Position numbers and translations under genes: made by a program | In this document: piece by piece, positions 43,646 to 54,491 of the stretch | Layout: every line of letters starts with the position of its first letter | Numbering within the stretch: position 1 is the first letter of the stretch | The notes under the pieces: model-generated | The model's input: only the letters and a program-made list of their open reading frames with translations | The model's database searches: none | Told to the model about the DNA's origin: nothing | NCBI GenBank assembly: GCA_002964805.2 | Contig: PUDQ02000001.1 | Coordinates: 6,224,001-6,288,000, forward strand | Direction: 5' to 3' | Source of the DNA: Trametes villosa | Lineage: Eukaryota > Basidiomycota > Agaricomycetes > Polyporales > Polyporaceae | Length of the DNA stretch: 64,000 nucleotides

Positions 43646-46600
43646 TTGGTCTGGACTGTTATGAGGGGAGGAGGAGGGACGGAGTGAGATGTCGATTGGA
43701 GATGGACGAGTCCAAGTCCCCTCGAGACCGCCCTCTTCAAGTTATCCAAGTCCGTCGGAGTCTCCCTCCCAAACCCACGCCGTCCTCGGCCCCAGTTCCG
43801 GCCCCCAATCAGGCAACTCCTCCATTCCGCACCCCCGGCCTTTTCCCCCCGCGCCCCCCTTTTTTCTCTTTTTTACGAGCTCCGTCCCAAATAAACCCCA
43901 CCAGCGCGCCTCAGCCACCGCGCCCCCGCGCCCGCCTGCGACGTCGGTACTGCACCCTCGCCGCCGCCCGCGCCCAGCGAACCTCCCTTGCACACTCGGA
44001 CGCCTTCGGGGGCCCAGACCATCTTGCGGTGTTGAATTCGTCGGCGCGTCGGCGGGCAAAGCGGCCTCGCCCATCCCGGCCGGGCCCAGACCCCCCACCC
44101 TCGCAGTCAAACAATCAGGCACCGCGCAACTCTCCCAGATTCCCCGCGTGCGCGGCGAGATTGCAGACGCAGAATTCGCCGGCGCCCCCGCCCGCCACCG
44201 CCGCCAGCTGCCCTCCGTCCGTCCGTGTCGCCCGCCGGCGCGCACACACGTTCCTCGTTATCGATCTCCGCGAACGCCCGGCTCAGGCCCGGTCTTCCGA
44301 CCCGCGCACGGCCCCAGCGCCCCCGCCAGCAGCGAGCTCGCCCCCGCGCGCGTCCCCCGAGCCCGCGTGGCGACTCCCCAGCCATCGTGCCACCTCTCCA
44401 ATCGCACGCCCGCCAGAAGACGCTGCGAACAGCGCGGCGGAGACTCCTGTGCGCGGTCTGGGCCCCAGCCAGGTCGGTCGGTGCGAGCCCTTCCTTTCCC
44501 TTGCCGCGTTTGCCGCGTCCCACGCGATGCAGCTGATGCCGCCTCCCGGAATCCGAATTCATGTGCTCCTGCCACCGTAGGCGCCCATCACCTCCCAAAC
44601 ACCGCCTCCCAATAATCCGAGACGTCGTCTGACCATCGAAATTCATGCGCGGTGCCAAACTTTCCGAGCAGCACAGGGCATTTCAACAGTCTACGTGTGT
44701 TATTGTAAGCTCGAAAATATACACCTGCATCCGTACGACAGCTCGTCTTCAAATTCGTGCGCTATCCGTCGCGACCGCTACCTCAACGCCGTCATAACTT
44801 TGATTCACAACTTCACCGAGACCGCTGTCCTCGATGGTTACGCAGCGACGCCCTACCGTAATCCCAACCGCCCCACCCCTCTCACATCCACGCCCGTCGG
44901 ACCCGCTGACAACCTCGGCTCAGCCCACAGGACATTGCCCACCGCACACCCGGGGCGCTCCCCTTTCCTCAAACCCAAACTCTCCGCGCAAGCACAATGT
45001 CACTGTCCTTCAAACAAGCCGGGCAATCGCCTTCTGTGCATTGCACGCCGACGCCGTCCTCGCGAGTCGCAGAGCTTCCCTCCGACTGCACCGCGGACCG
45101 TCGGTCGAGGCTCTGCGTCGTACACGCTGAATGGCTGCCCCTGCCAGTGCGTGCCCGGAAGTGAAGCTGAAGAACTGAGTTCAGCCCGAGCGCGGCACGC
45201 TGCCGCTCGGAATGCCCATCCCGAGTCTCGAGATGCGCTGCGCCGTTGGACCGGCCACAATCCGCATAGGATGTAGGTACCCTAGGGCCGTCGTCCCTGC
45301 TGATGCCGTACTGTGCGCGGTGCAGGTACGACGGCACCGGTGCGGCACCCTGCAATATTATACTTGCAGGAGGGTGTGTTCACGGCTCGCTGGACACTCG
45401 TAGCGCACAGGGTCAACATCAACGTCCTTCGGGCGGCGGTGCGTTCTGCTCTGTCGCATGCGGTCGCAGACCTCGCGCCCGCCATGTAAGTAGCTCTGCG
45501 GCCTTTCTCCTCACTGTTAAGTACAGATAGCCGTCCGTATGTGTTGCTGTACCGGCAACCACGATGTGCGCCGGCGTGCGTCAGCGCAGCTCCGCGAACA
45601 CATCCGCACAGTCCGATGGATGGCGGCCGCCACGCACGGGGGCTGTGTATACTTGGACACTCGCAACAGACAGGTAGGCTCTTGTCAACCTAACGCGAAC
45701 GTTGTGGTAGGTCACGTCAGCCCGAGGAACTTGCGGCTGGGTGCAGAGCACTGCGCGACCTTCGCCGGTCAGCGGGTCAGAGCCGTCGTGCAAGGACGCA
45801 TGGGCTATGTGTGATGCAAACAAATGTCGCCGGGTGATGGACGTGCCGACGCCCAGTTGACAGTAACGGTCCACCCTTCGCGGCAAGGCGTACATAGGCA
45901 CGGGACTGCAGCGTGCAGCTGCGTATATCGCGCGCAGTGTCCCAGACGAGATGTTTGTATGCGCCGAACGGCTTATCATATAGTATGGCACGCGATTGGC
46001 ATATACTTACTCAGGTAGTATCAAAAGAGGAATGTACACCACGAATGGAGAAAACCCCAGGCGAGAGTATGCAGATTGTAGGTATGTACGTGCCCTCATC
46101 GGCGAGGACGCTATGCCACGTTCCGCGCCGACGAACGCACGATAGCCAGCGCGGAGGAACTGAAGGCTTACCCGTTGTACGACACACGTACCGCTCCCGG
46201 AAGCCGTGATGATGAGAGCTAATCTTGTATGTCGTGGGGAGGCGCTGCGACGCATTAATAGTCAGTCCATCTCTTCTCCCCATACAGGAGGCGACTGCCA
46301 CCGACTGTTATCTCTGGCCCATGACACGCATTCTCCGCGCCGCCACCCGATCAGCATCCACGCGAGCAAGATTCCGGAATCGGCTGCTGGTGAGTAGCGT
46401 TCACACCAAACGTGCATACACCGACCTTCGTTCATACATACATAGTTCTGACGCAAACATTAAGAAGCACAAAGCGAAAGAGACGACCGACCGTACAGTA
46501 TCGCGAGCTATGGTGCAAGAAACGTAACAAACGAAAAGAAGACTCCGCACCGCGTTGACCGCCTCACCTCTCCAGTTTTTCGCCTCTTCCCACCGCCCCA

Positions 46601-46775
46601 TCGTAAGGAGAACCGCGCGCCATCGGGGACGTGAGCAGAGAGGGATGAGTCAAAAGGTGATGGGTGAGGGAGTGGCTGTAGGACGGGACGGACTGTTGAT
46701 ACGCATCCCCTTCCCATCGCAACGACGGATCGCTCCCAACTCCATGAGCAGCGCGAGCTGCGGTGGGTTGATGGC
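43646..46775. other. Intergenic, 3.1 kb, GC-rich upstream of skn7
   Basis: 43,690-44,620 is extremely C-rich on the + strand and open in several frames, but the encoded peptides are low-complexity Pro/Ala/Arg with no conserved pattern, so I treat it as a promoter or 5' leader. 44,700-46,500 shows no gene. 46,530-46,775 is 3' flank of the BuGZ gene. Confidence 0.5.
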
Positions 46776-48284
46776 CTACAAGAAGTCCTCCGCCCTGGCA
46801 CGCTTCTTGCCACGCATCTCCTCTGAGGAGACGTTCGGCACGGGGCCATCAGCCTTCTCATTCGCGAGAGGGAAATAGTACTTCGGGCATCTCGACCGCC
46901 TCTCCTCCTACAAAACGGTTAGTGTGTGCGCAAATCAATCGACGACAGTACATACCGGAGAGAAGTTAGCATCGTCCCATTTGAGCGCAGTTCCTTTCTT
47001 GAAAGGCGGGTTGACTTGCGCCAGCGACTGATTTGGCAGAACGAGAGGCGGAGGGGGAGCTGAGGACGTCGGCTGATGGACGTAGCTAGGTGGAGCATGT
47101 TGCGCTGCAGGACCTGGGTACCCTCCGGCTCCGGGGGCCCCAGGCGCACCTAGTGGAGGTGGGGGTGACGCTGATGACGCACCGGGCATTGGAGGCATAG
47201 GCATCGGGGGCAGCCCCATCCCTGGCGGCGGCGAAAAGCCTGGAGGTGGCATGCCGGGAGGGGGTAGACCGGGTGGTAAGAAGGGGGGACCGGGGAAAGG
47301 GGGCCTACCGCCCATAGGGAACGGAGGTGCTCCTGGCGGAAGCATCCCGGGCGGTGGCGAGCCGGCGAACGGTGGTGGCATTGGAGGGAACCCTGGAGGG
47401 GGCATCATGCTGAAGAGATAACTCGTCAACTTCGCGGCAGGCTCGGATTCGACGCATCACTTACCCAGGAGGCATGGGCGGCATCCCTGGGAAGGGAGGC
47501 TGTCCCGGGAAACCTGGAGGCGGCATGCCTGGCATGAAAGGAGGCGCACCTGGTGGACCCATCGGCGGCATTCCAGGAGGAGACATCGCAGGCGTCGGCA
47601 CGGCCGGAGTAGGCGGAACAGCGTATGTTTGCGAGGGCGCAGCATACACGGCGCCGACCGAGGCGTCCGGGACTATGGGAGCCGCGGAGGCCTCGGAAGC
47701 ACCCATGAGGGCTTTGTGAGCTTCGAGCTGCGCCTTCAGCTCGTCTTCAGAAAGCGGGCGGTTCTCGATCTTCGGTCGTTTGGACTGTGGTTGGGAGATA
47801 GAGCCAGGGTTGAGTCCGAGCTCGATTTCCTTACGACGCTTGTAATCGGCCACGTCTGGCGCCGGAATGCCCTCCATCCCGAATATCTCCACTTCGTATC
47901 CGTCTCGGCCAGGTAGCGCGTTCTCTATGCGAGGTAGGCTGCAGCAAAACGTCTATGAGAATTCGTGGTCTTACGCTACGCACTGAACTCACTTTTCAGG
48001 TTCCAGTTTATGGACTTGTTGGATGTGGACGGCAAGACCACCAGCAGTATTGAGTCGGCGTGGGCACATATTGCATTTGAAGTGCTTGGCCTTTTGGTGC
48101 TGCATCAGAACTGCATATGCTGTGAGCTTTCTGGACGACGCGAAGGGAATGCGTGACTCGCCCTTCTCATCCTCAAACTCCCTCTCACAGTACCAGCACC
48201 ACGGGCGGAGGACCTATACGCGCGTCAGATTGAGCGTTGCCGCTGAGAGAAGCTGCGTACCTGCTTATTCTTCTTCTTGGCCAT
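46776..48284 (-). CDS. BuGZ/ZNF207-like spindle-assembly protein
   Basis: Six exons (48284-48261, 48213-48162, 48110-47993, 47938-47465, 47409-46956, 46907-46776) give 417 residues. The N-terminus MAKKKNKQ leads into two C2H2 fingers (RPWCWYCEREFEDEKVLMQH and KCNMCPRRLNTAGGLAVHIQ), followed by VEIFGMEGIPAPDV, the signature of human ZNF207/BuGZ. A long Pro/Gly/Met-rich region is followed by a GLEBS-like Bub3-binding motif (SPEERRSRCPKYYF). BuGZ stabilises Bub3, promotes spindle assembly by coacervation and has links to splicing. Those roles are known in animals and inferred here. The second intron (48161-48111) begins with GC rather than GT (GC-AG). The protein is divergently paired with the hydrolase at 48670. 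Confidence 0.9.
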
Positions 48285-48669
48285 GTTTGAGCCGGGAGCG
48301 CGTTCAAGTGGGGCGTGGTAGGGATTGGCGAGGCGGATGGCGTTGAGAATGACGGACTCGGGAGTTTGTCGACCGAGGCATAGGGTTGAGGCGGAGTGTC
48401 GGAGTGTGAATATTAAGGGCGAGCAGCAGAGGCGGAGACTCAAAAGCCACGTGCATTCACCGCGCTTCGGGAGCAGTGATCGCGGGGAAGGCTCCTGAAG
48501 GCAGCGCCACGGCTCCTCCGCACGCGCAAACTCGCTCGGACGTTCTCCTCGAGGTCAGCTCTCCCAGGAACGGCCGTCGCGTACTCGCTCCACGATGATA
48601 ATATAGCCCGCGCCCTCCCACAAATAAAGCCTTCCCCGCGGCGGCCAGCACCGTGAACACCCCCGCACA
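48285..48669. promoter_or_regulatory. Bidirectional promoter, BuGZ gene and hydrolase gene
   Basis: 385 bp separate two divergent start codons. A palindromic E-box CACGTG lies at 48448-48453 and an AT-rich GATAATATAG stretch near 48,595 could be a TATA element for the + strand gene. Confidence 0.5.
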
Positions 48670-50379
48670 ATGATTGGAGACTCCCTCCCGGAATACGTCT
48701 TCATCCGCCTCTCCATCCTCGCTCTTCGATCCATTGCCCCGCTCAGCATCGCCTACCTCTGCTATAGTGGCTATCAAGGTCATTTTCTATGGTCGCGAGT
48801 GTTGGGTGGCTATACCGCGGCAGAAGCCGCGTTCTATCTCCTTGTCTTCTTGCCCAGGTCCAAGTGGTTGCAGGAGGTGAGCAAGCGCGACATACAGTTT
48901 GAACCGGGTGACCTTGGGCCAGCCGGTGCTCGAACGAGTTCACGGCTTATACGTTCCAATGTCAAATTTAAAGCGGTCCATGGTCGACCACGATGACATC
49001 CATATGCTAACCCAGGGCTTGCTCCCAGGCCGCGACTCACCCACCGCTCCCTTCACGAGAGCAGCGCGAGGAACTGTTCGCAAAATGCTTCGCTCGCGTC
49101 AAGCATAGCGAACTAGCATCTGGCTGGTTCTTCTCCGCCGCGCCCGACGGAATCAAGCGCGATAACATGATCGAATGGCTCCTCTGGGCACTTTTTGGCA
49201 CCCACCGAGAAGGCCTGAAGGACGAATGGGCCGAGGAGCTCCAGGGTTACTTGCAGAAGATGGAGAGCCTGCTTGGCCGCAAGATGGAGGACGGCTGGGA
49301 CCAAACTGTGCGCTGCATGAAGGTCACGCTCGACCCAGTCGACGCTGTCCACAGACCCCTGCTGTGGTACTTCGTGAGTACTCGACCGCCTGTTGCGGTA
49401 ACGTCACTTGCTGAATACTCCATATATGCCGTACAGATCGTCGCAATTGTGGACACCATCACGGCCGTACAGCTGAGGCACGCTGGCTTTCGACACTACA
49501 CCTCGGGCCACTGCACATCCTGCTTTCCTCCTCGGGTCTTCACTGCGTTCTCCAATAAAGCTCCGCATCCGGATCTGATATATTGGGTGAGACCGCATCG
49601 CTCTGCGACGAAAGACCCTATACTGTTCCTCCACGGAATCGGGGTGAGCCCGCCTCCCGGTCGTATTGTCAGCGTACGACTGAACGCTGCCACAGATCGG
49701 TCTTTGGCCATACGTCCCATTCTTCGCCGACCTCGTCAAGGCGGATCCCGACGTCGGCATCATCGCTATCGAGAGTCTCTCCATCAGCATGCGCATCTTC
49801 CCGCCGCCCCTCTCCCGCGAGGCCATGCTCGAGGCGCTCACCGAGCTCCTCGACGCGCACGGCTGCGAGCGCGTCGTCGTCGCCGCACACTCCTACGGGA
49901 CCGTCGTCGCCGCGCACATGCTGCGCGACCCCGCGCTCGCCGCGCGCGTCTCCGCGTGGCTGCTCGTCGACCCGATCCCGTTCCTGCTGCACCTGCCCGC
50001 GGTCGCGTACAACTTCGTGTACCGCGCGCCGCGCCGCGCGAACGAGTGGCAGCTGTGGTACTTTGCGAGCCGCGACCCGGACATTGCGCGTGCGCTCGCG
50101 CGGCACTTCTTCTGGGCGGAGAACGTGCTGTGGAAGGAGGACCTCGAGGGGAAGGAGGTCGCGGTCGTGCTGAGCGGCAAGGACCAGATCGTGGACGCGG
50201 CGGAGGTGCGGCGCTACCTGACGGGCGAGGAGGACGAGGAGATCAAGTTTGCCTGGAGCAAGGACGGGCTGGAGGTCCTCTACTACCCGGACATGGATCA
50301 CTCGAAGGTGTTCGATACCAAGGACCTGCGCAAGCCACTCGTAGACATCGTCAAGAGGTTCCAGCGACGCACGGAGTGA
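48670..50379 (+). CDS. Alpha/beta-hydrolase fold protein, membrane-anchored
   Basis: Four exons (48670-48876, 49029-49373, 49437-49643, 49696-50379) give 480 residues. The N-terminus has hydrophobic helices (SILALRSIAPLSIAYLCYSG and a second near AAEAAFYLLVFL), suggesting membrane anchoring. Residues 246-253 are ILFLHGIG, the oxyanion-hole HG motif. The nucleophile elbow is AHSYG (Ser about 319), and the catalytic His is likely in DMDHSKVF (about 455). LSGKDQIV supplies a candidate Asp. Length and layout match a conserved agaricomycete family annotated only as alpha/beta-hydrolase. A lipid ester substrate is plausible but unproven. Confidence 0.85.
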
Positions 50380-50764
50380 AGTTCAGAGACGGAAGTTTCC
50401 CTTACGCGAATACCCATCCTTTCTACAGTAACCTTCTTGTACGGTAGGCTCGACATATCCCTATACACTCGCCGCCTTACATTACTGTGCCCATACGTTG
50501 TAGATTAGAAGATACAGATACATGATAGTGTTCAACGCGAGTGGGTGAGTCCGTGTCGGGCTTTGCCTGCGTCGTATGCCTCCTCCCTCTGTCGACGCTC
50601 CCTGCATCAGAGTATATCGTAGGCATTGTCGACTGCGTCCCGCGCTGCCTTGATGCTGGTGCTGCCTATCCCGTATCTCTGGGGTGTAGAAGTCACCTGG
50701 GCGCGGCGCGAGCTTCTAAAATCATCAACTGGTATGGGTTCATAAACTGAGGTCGTGTCCACGG
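50380..50764. other. Convergent intergenic region
   Basis: 3' flank of the hydrolase gene up to fragment F. I see nothing else. Confidence 0.6.
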
Positions 50765-51015
50765 CTAGGCCTCAATGTACTCTTCCGCGTCGTGGTACTC
50801 CAAGCCCGTCTCGTCTCCATCCTCCTCTGAGTCCGCCCTCTCCGATATGGCTGCGTCGGTGTCGACCTCTTCCTTGGATCTAAAGCGCTGGCTGTCAGCG
50901 TCATCCCTCTCGTGATCCTCTCGGGTGTTCGGCTCTCGGTAATTGTCAGGGGTATGCCACGTCTCCTGAACTATATCTTCAGGGCCAGCAGATCGTCCGC
51001 GTTCAGCTCAAGAAC
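50765..51015 (-). pseudogene. Fragment F: last exon of an MLKL-like family member
   Basis: The reverse strand reads LELNADDLLALKI, then QETWHTPDNYREP in another frame and on to an acidic tail (SEEDGDETGLEYHDAEEY) with stop at 50765. It aligns with the last exon of copies A-E (LMNDEDLLALEILQEEH and the acidic tail). A 2-nt insertion (AAGATATAGTTCAG against AAGATACTCCAG) creates a stop and frameshift. No upstream exons are present, because copy E begins directly beyond it. It is a partial tandem duplication or the remains of a deleted neighbour. Confidence 0.75.
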
Positions 51016-51234
51016 GTAGGTAAACCCCCGTACATCAATCCGCACTAGTAGTAGACCGAAACCTTGGGAGGACCATGAGCAGAGAAATCTGTACAGATAT
51101 CATTCATTCAGGTCGGCTGGCGCGATTCAGGTGTAGCCTGCTCTTACCGGTCATCCGTGCGAATTGTAGGTAACTGCGCTGTGGCCGCAGCCAACGGCGC
51201 GCACGGGTACATAGCTGACCCAAGAGCAGCAGGA

Positions 51235-54200
51235 TCAGCGTTGGTCGGTGAATAGGATGGGATACAGAGTAGGTGTAGCGCACCTTCGATCCCGAGTGCT
51301 GACGGCGCCTGAGTGGCTGCGCGCGCTCTCCGCCTCGCATCGTCTACTAGTCTCTGTCGCACTCTGATATTCCTCGGCGTCGTAGTACTCTGAGTCAGTC
51401 AGTGGGCTCTCGGTGTCGTCCGATGATTCGCTGCATCCATCGTCTTTGGTATCGGGACATCGGAGGGGTTGGGTTACATGGTCGAGGCCGCACGATGCGG
51501 AGCGTCCATAGTCGGGGCCGCTGGTCGTGAAGTAACGGCTCTCTTGGAGCTCTCCGAGAGCCAAGACGTCGTCGTCGCTGAGCTCCATGACTTGCGTGTA
51601 CATCCTGGTAGGCGTAAATCACGTCAGGACCGTGCCTTCGAAGAGATTGCGAGCGCACTTAGTCTGCATTATAAACGTGAGATTTCCAAGGACCTGCGTC
51701 GCTTTGGCCAGGGGAACATTCAAAGTTCCTTCAGCTCGCTCGTATTGAGGTGTTGGGCTAACAATGAGCGTGTCTGGGATGCATCTCGGGTCCCTCTCCA
51801 AGGACCAGAAGGAATGAACAGCGCTTCGCTGCCTTTCGTCATGCGTAAGGAGGAAGAGCCAGAGCGGCGGAGGAACCTGCTCTACGGCGTGCGCGGCCAT
51901 CGTGACGGTGGTCTCCGTGTGGTAGATATGGTCTCTGGCTAGGCATCAAACGAGATTGGATAAGTGGATCGTTGCGGGCGAGTGACGTAGACGTACCTAT
52001 GCCGATCTTCCCGTACTTTGCTAAGGTCGGATCCGCGGCCGAGTGCACCATCTTCGAGATGGTATCATGGCTGTCCGGCATGCCCACACCTTGCCGGAAG
52101 AGAAGTGTCGTGCCCAGGGGAACGCAGGAGAACTGGTACCTATGCAAGTGCGTTGTTAGATTGTAAAGGAGGGTAGGTAATTCGTCCTCACCTCGTCCAC
52201 CTTGTCCCGTCCCCATCAAGCTCCCAATCGACGCCCATCTCGTCCCGATCCATGTTGGCTACGTCAAACCACGACGCCATCTTCATCTTCCTCCCGAGGT
52301 GGTCTTCCACCTCGCAGGGCTCAGCCTGTGCAGGCGGGTCGGGCGGCATATCTGGGGGCGAACCCAGCCAGGGAACAACGAGAGGGACGGTGTCGAAGGT
52401 AGCAGCAAGCTCGAACCGGGTTTGGCGCGCAGGCAAAACAGTCCAGTCCTCGTCGCGGCGGTGACGTCCCAGCCACGCTCCGACGGGATACCGTGGACGG
52501 TCTGCAGCTGGTTGCCAGTACCTCCACCAGATGCGGCCTACGATAGGGACGTCCACGCCCGTGGGGTTTAGGATGAGCGAGAACCATACGCGTGCGACAA
52601 CGTCTGCACTTGCGCCTGCTGCAGGGCGGAGATCTGGAGTATACGACATTAGGCTCGCATTGGAGTCGCTAGAGTTCGTACGGCCCACCTTCCACAAGAG
52701 ACGCTCTGTCCGTCGGCACTGCGGGAACCTCCGATTGCTGTGCATATACTCACTGAGCGTTGAAGCAGACGTATGGTGAGCAGGACTTACCGCACGATCG
52801 CTAGAATCTCCAATTGAGAGGGAATGGCGTGCCCACTTGATACGCCCTCCTCGGCGATGATCATATACGAGCTCGCCCAATCCAAACGCATATCGTCGTG
52901 TGATACTCTGGATGGGAATGAAATATGAGCAGTGAAGCCGATGGTGTGCAAGGATCATTAGCGATGCTAGCGTACCGAGTAGTCTTTCAAAGAGAGCATT
53001 CGACGCAGCCCAGTCACTTCCAGATGGTCTACGGCCATCTATCCGCGAGGCGGTAGGTTAGTATGAGGTCGATCATAGACTGAAGATTGGCGTACACATG
53101 CTGATGCCGTCTGGGGTATCGGCCCGTCAGCGTGGCCATACGTTTAAACGAGGGGAGACAAACGAACCATCTCCAGTAGCACTTGTAGCTTACGAACTCC
53201 GCCGAAGAAGCGCAGGTACTCCACGAGAGGACAGTAGTCTACTCCGCAGTGAATCATCACGCAGGCATCAAGAACGACCTAAACAATGACGCACCTTCCA
53301 TCACGATATACGAAGCCTCGCCTGGGTTGCCGGGGCGCGAGTAGCCCAACACAGCTAGGAGGTATGGGTGGCTAGCAACGTGGCGGTCAGGCCCAGGAAA
53401 CCACGCAGTACTATCTCAACTCACCAAGATTGCTTAGCAACACGGAGAGCTTCCAAAAACGGGGCGTCGTCGCGGTCAGGATATGTATGTACCACGACAT
53501 GCGTATCGGTCAGCTCGCCGGCGGCTCTCACAATTGCTCGGTAGCGGAATACACGTCCAGTTTGCTGCGCGGCGGTCACCCGAGCCAGGTATGGGGCAGC
53601 CTGGTGGTGTATCGGAGCACGGGGCGGCTTATCTAAGTCGATCATGGGTTCTAAGAAATCCAAGTTCTCGCGTGCAAAGAGTCGGAACTGGCGTTATGGG
53701 ATTCAGCACAAGTCGGATGCGGAGAATCCCAGCGTTAAACTCACATTTCCATCGAATGCCACGGCGCTGCAGCCAGGATGCTGCGCCAAGTTCGAGAGGC
53801 CGACGCGGGTAGCGTCCCCTACGTGCGCCGAGTCGTCGATATGCTGCATAATGCGGATATTCCCACTGGTGAGCATGTCCATCCTGTAGTCGTTGTCGAG
53901 TGCGGCTTGGATCTGGAGCGAAAATGTTAGTAGGGTTCGGTACAGCGGCGTATACGACGCAGGGATATACTCACCATGAAGGTGCGATAGCAGTCCTCCA
54001 GCTTCGTGGTGAGGTCCCTGACATCTTTGGCAATCTTTCCGTGGTTCAGCGCGAAGAGGATGCGCTCTCGCTTTCCTGCCCGGAGTCGACGATCTACCAG
54101 GTTTTCGATAGCTTCCAGGTTACTGGGCGCTGTTGCGTCAAAACAAGACGTAGACGCTGATCATGGCAACGACCGGGGGCGTACCGCAGGAGCGTCATAA

Positions 54201-54491
54201 CATGATCCTTCGTTCCTGTGCCGCCGCTGCAGCTCTTGAGCTGTTGATATACGGCTAACGCGAAATCTGCAGCACGCTCGGCAAGCGCTCGACAGTCGTC
54301 GCGGATAGCCTTGATCTCCTGGGACAAATTATGGTAAATTCAGCGAAAGGGTCACAACATTGATCGACCAGGATTACCTTGGCCTTTTTCGCGATACTTA
54401 GCGCGATTGCGAGAGCGGCACTCAGTCCAGGCACTGGAACGCCCGCAGTGACGAGTTGTGCGGTCTCCAAAGTAGGAATGATGTAATTCAT
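51235..54491 (-). CDS. MLKL-like pseudokinase family protein, copy E (intact reference copy)
   Basis: Fourteen exons join with consistent phases: 54491-54378, 54318-54185, 54122-53975, 53912-53745, 53687-53425, 53371-53295, 53238-53168, 53110-53096 (15-nt microexon), 53038-52976, 52907-52791, 52688-52192, 52139-51997, 51938-51659 and 51604-51235, giving 819 residues with no stop. Residues 1-190 are the helical MLKL-NTD-like domain (PVPGLSAALAIALSIAKKAK, then EIKAIRDDCRALAERAADFA). Residues 195-390 are kinase-like: RAIVRAAGELTDTHVVVHTY, HPYLLAVLGYSR, SYIVMEG, MAVDHLEVTGL, ELVYDHRRGGRIKWA. No VAIK lysine, HRD or DFG is present. Residues 391-819 are an unknown region with an acidic patch (TDSEYYDAEEY). 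It is opposite in orientation to the array and diverged from it. Confidence 0.8.

Noticed and set aside
43684..44615. Two overlapping + strand frames of about 300 codons upstream of skn7
   Set aside because: Proline/alanine/arginine low complexity, two frames equally open, and no domain. It is more likely a C-rich promoter or leader.
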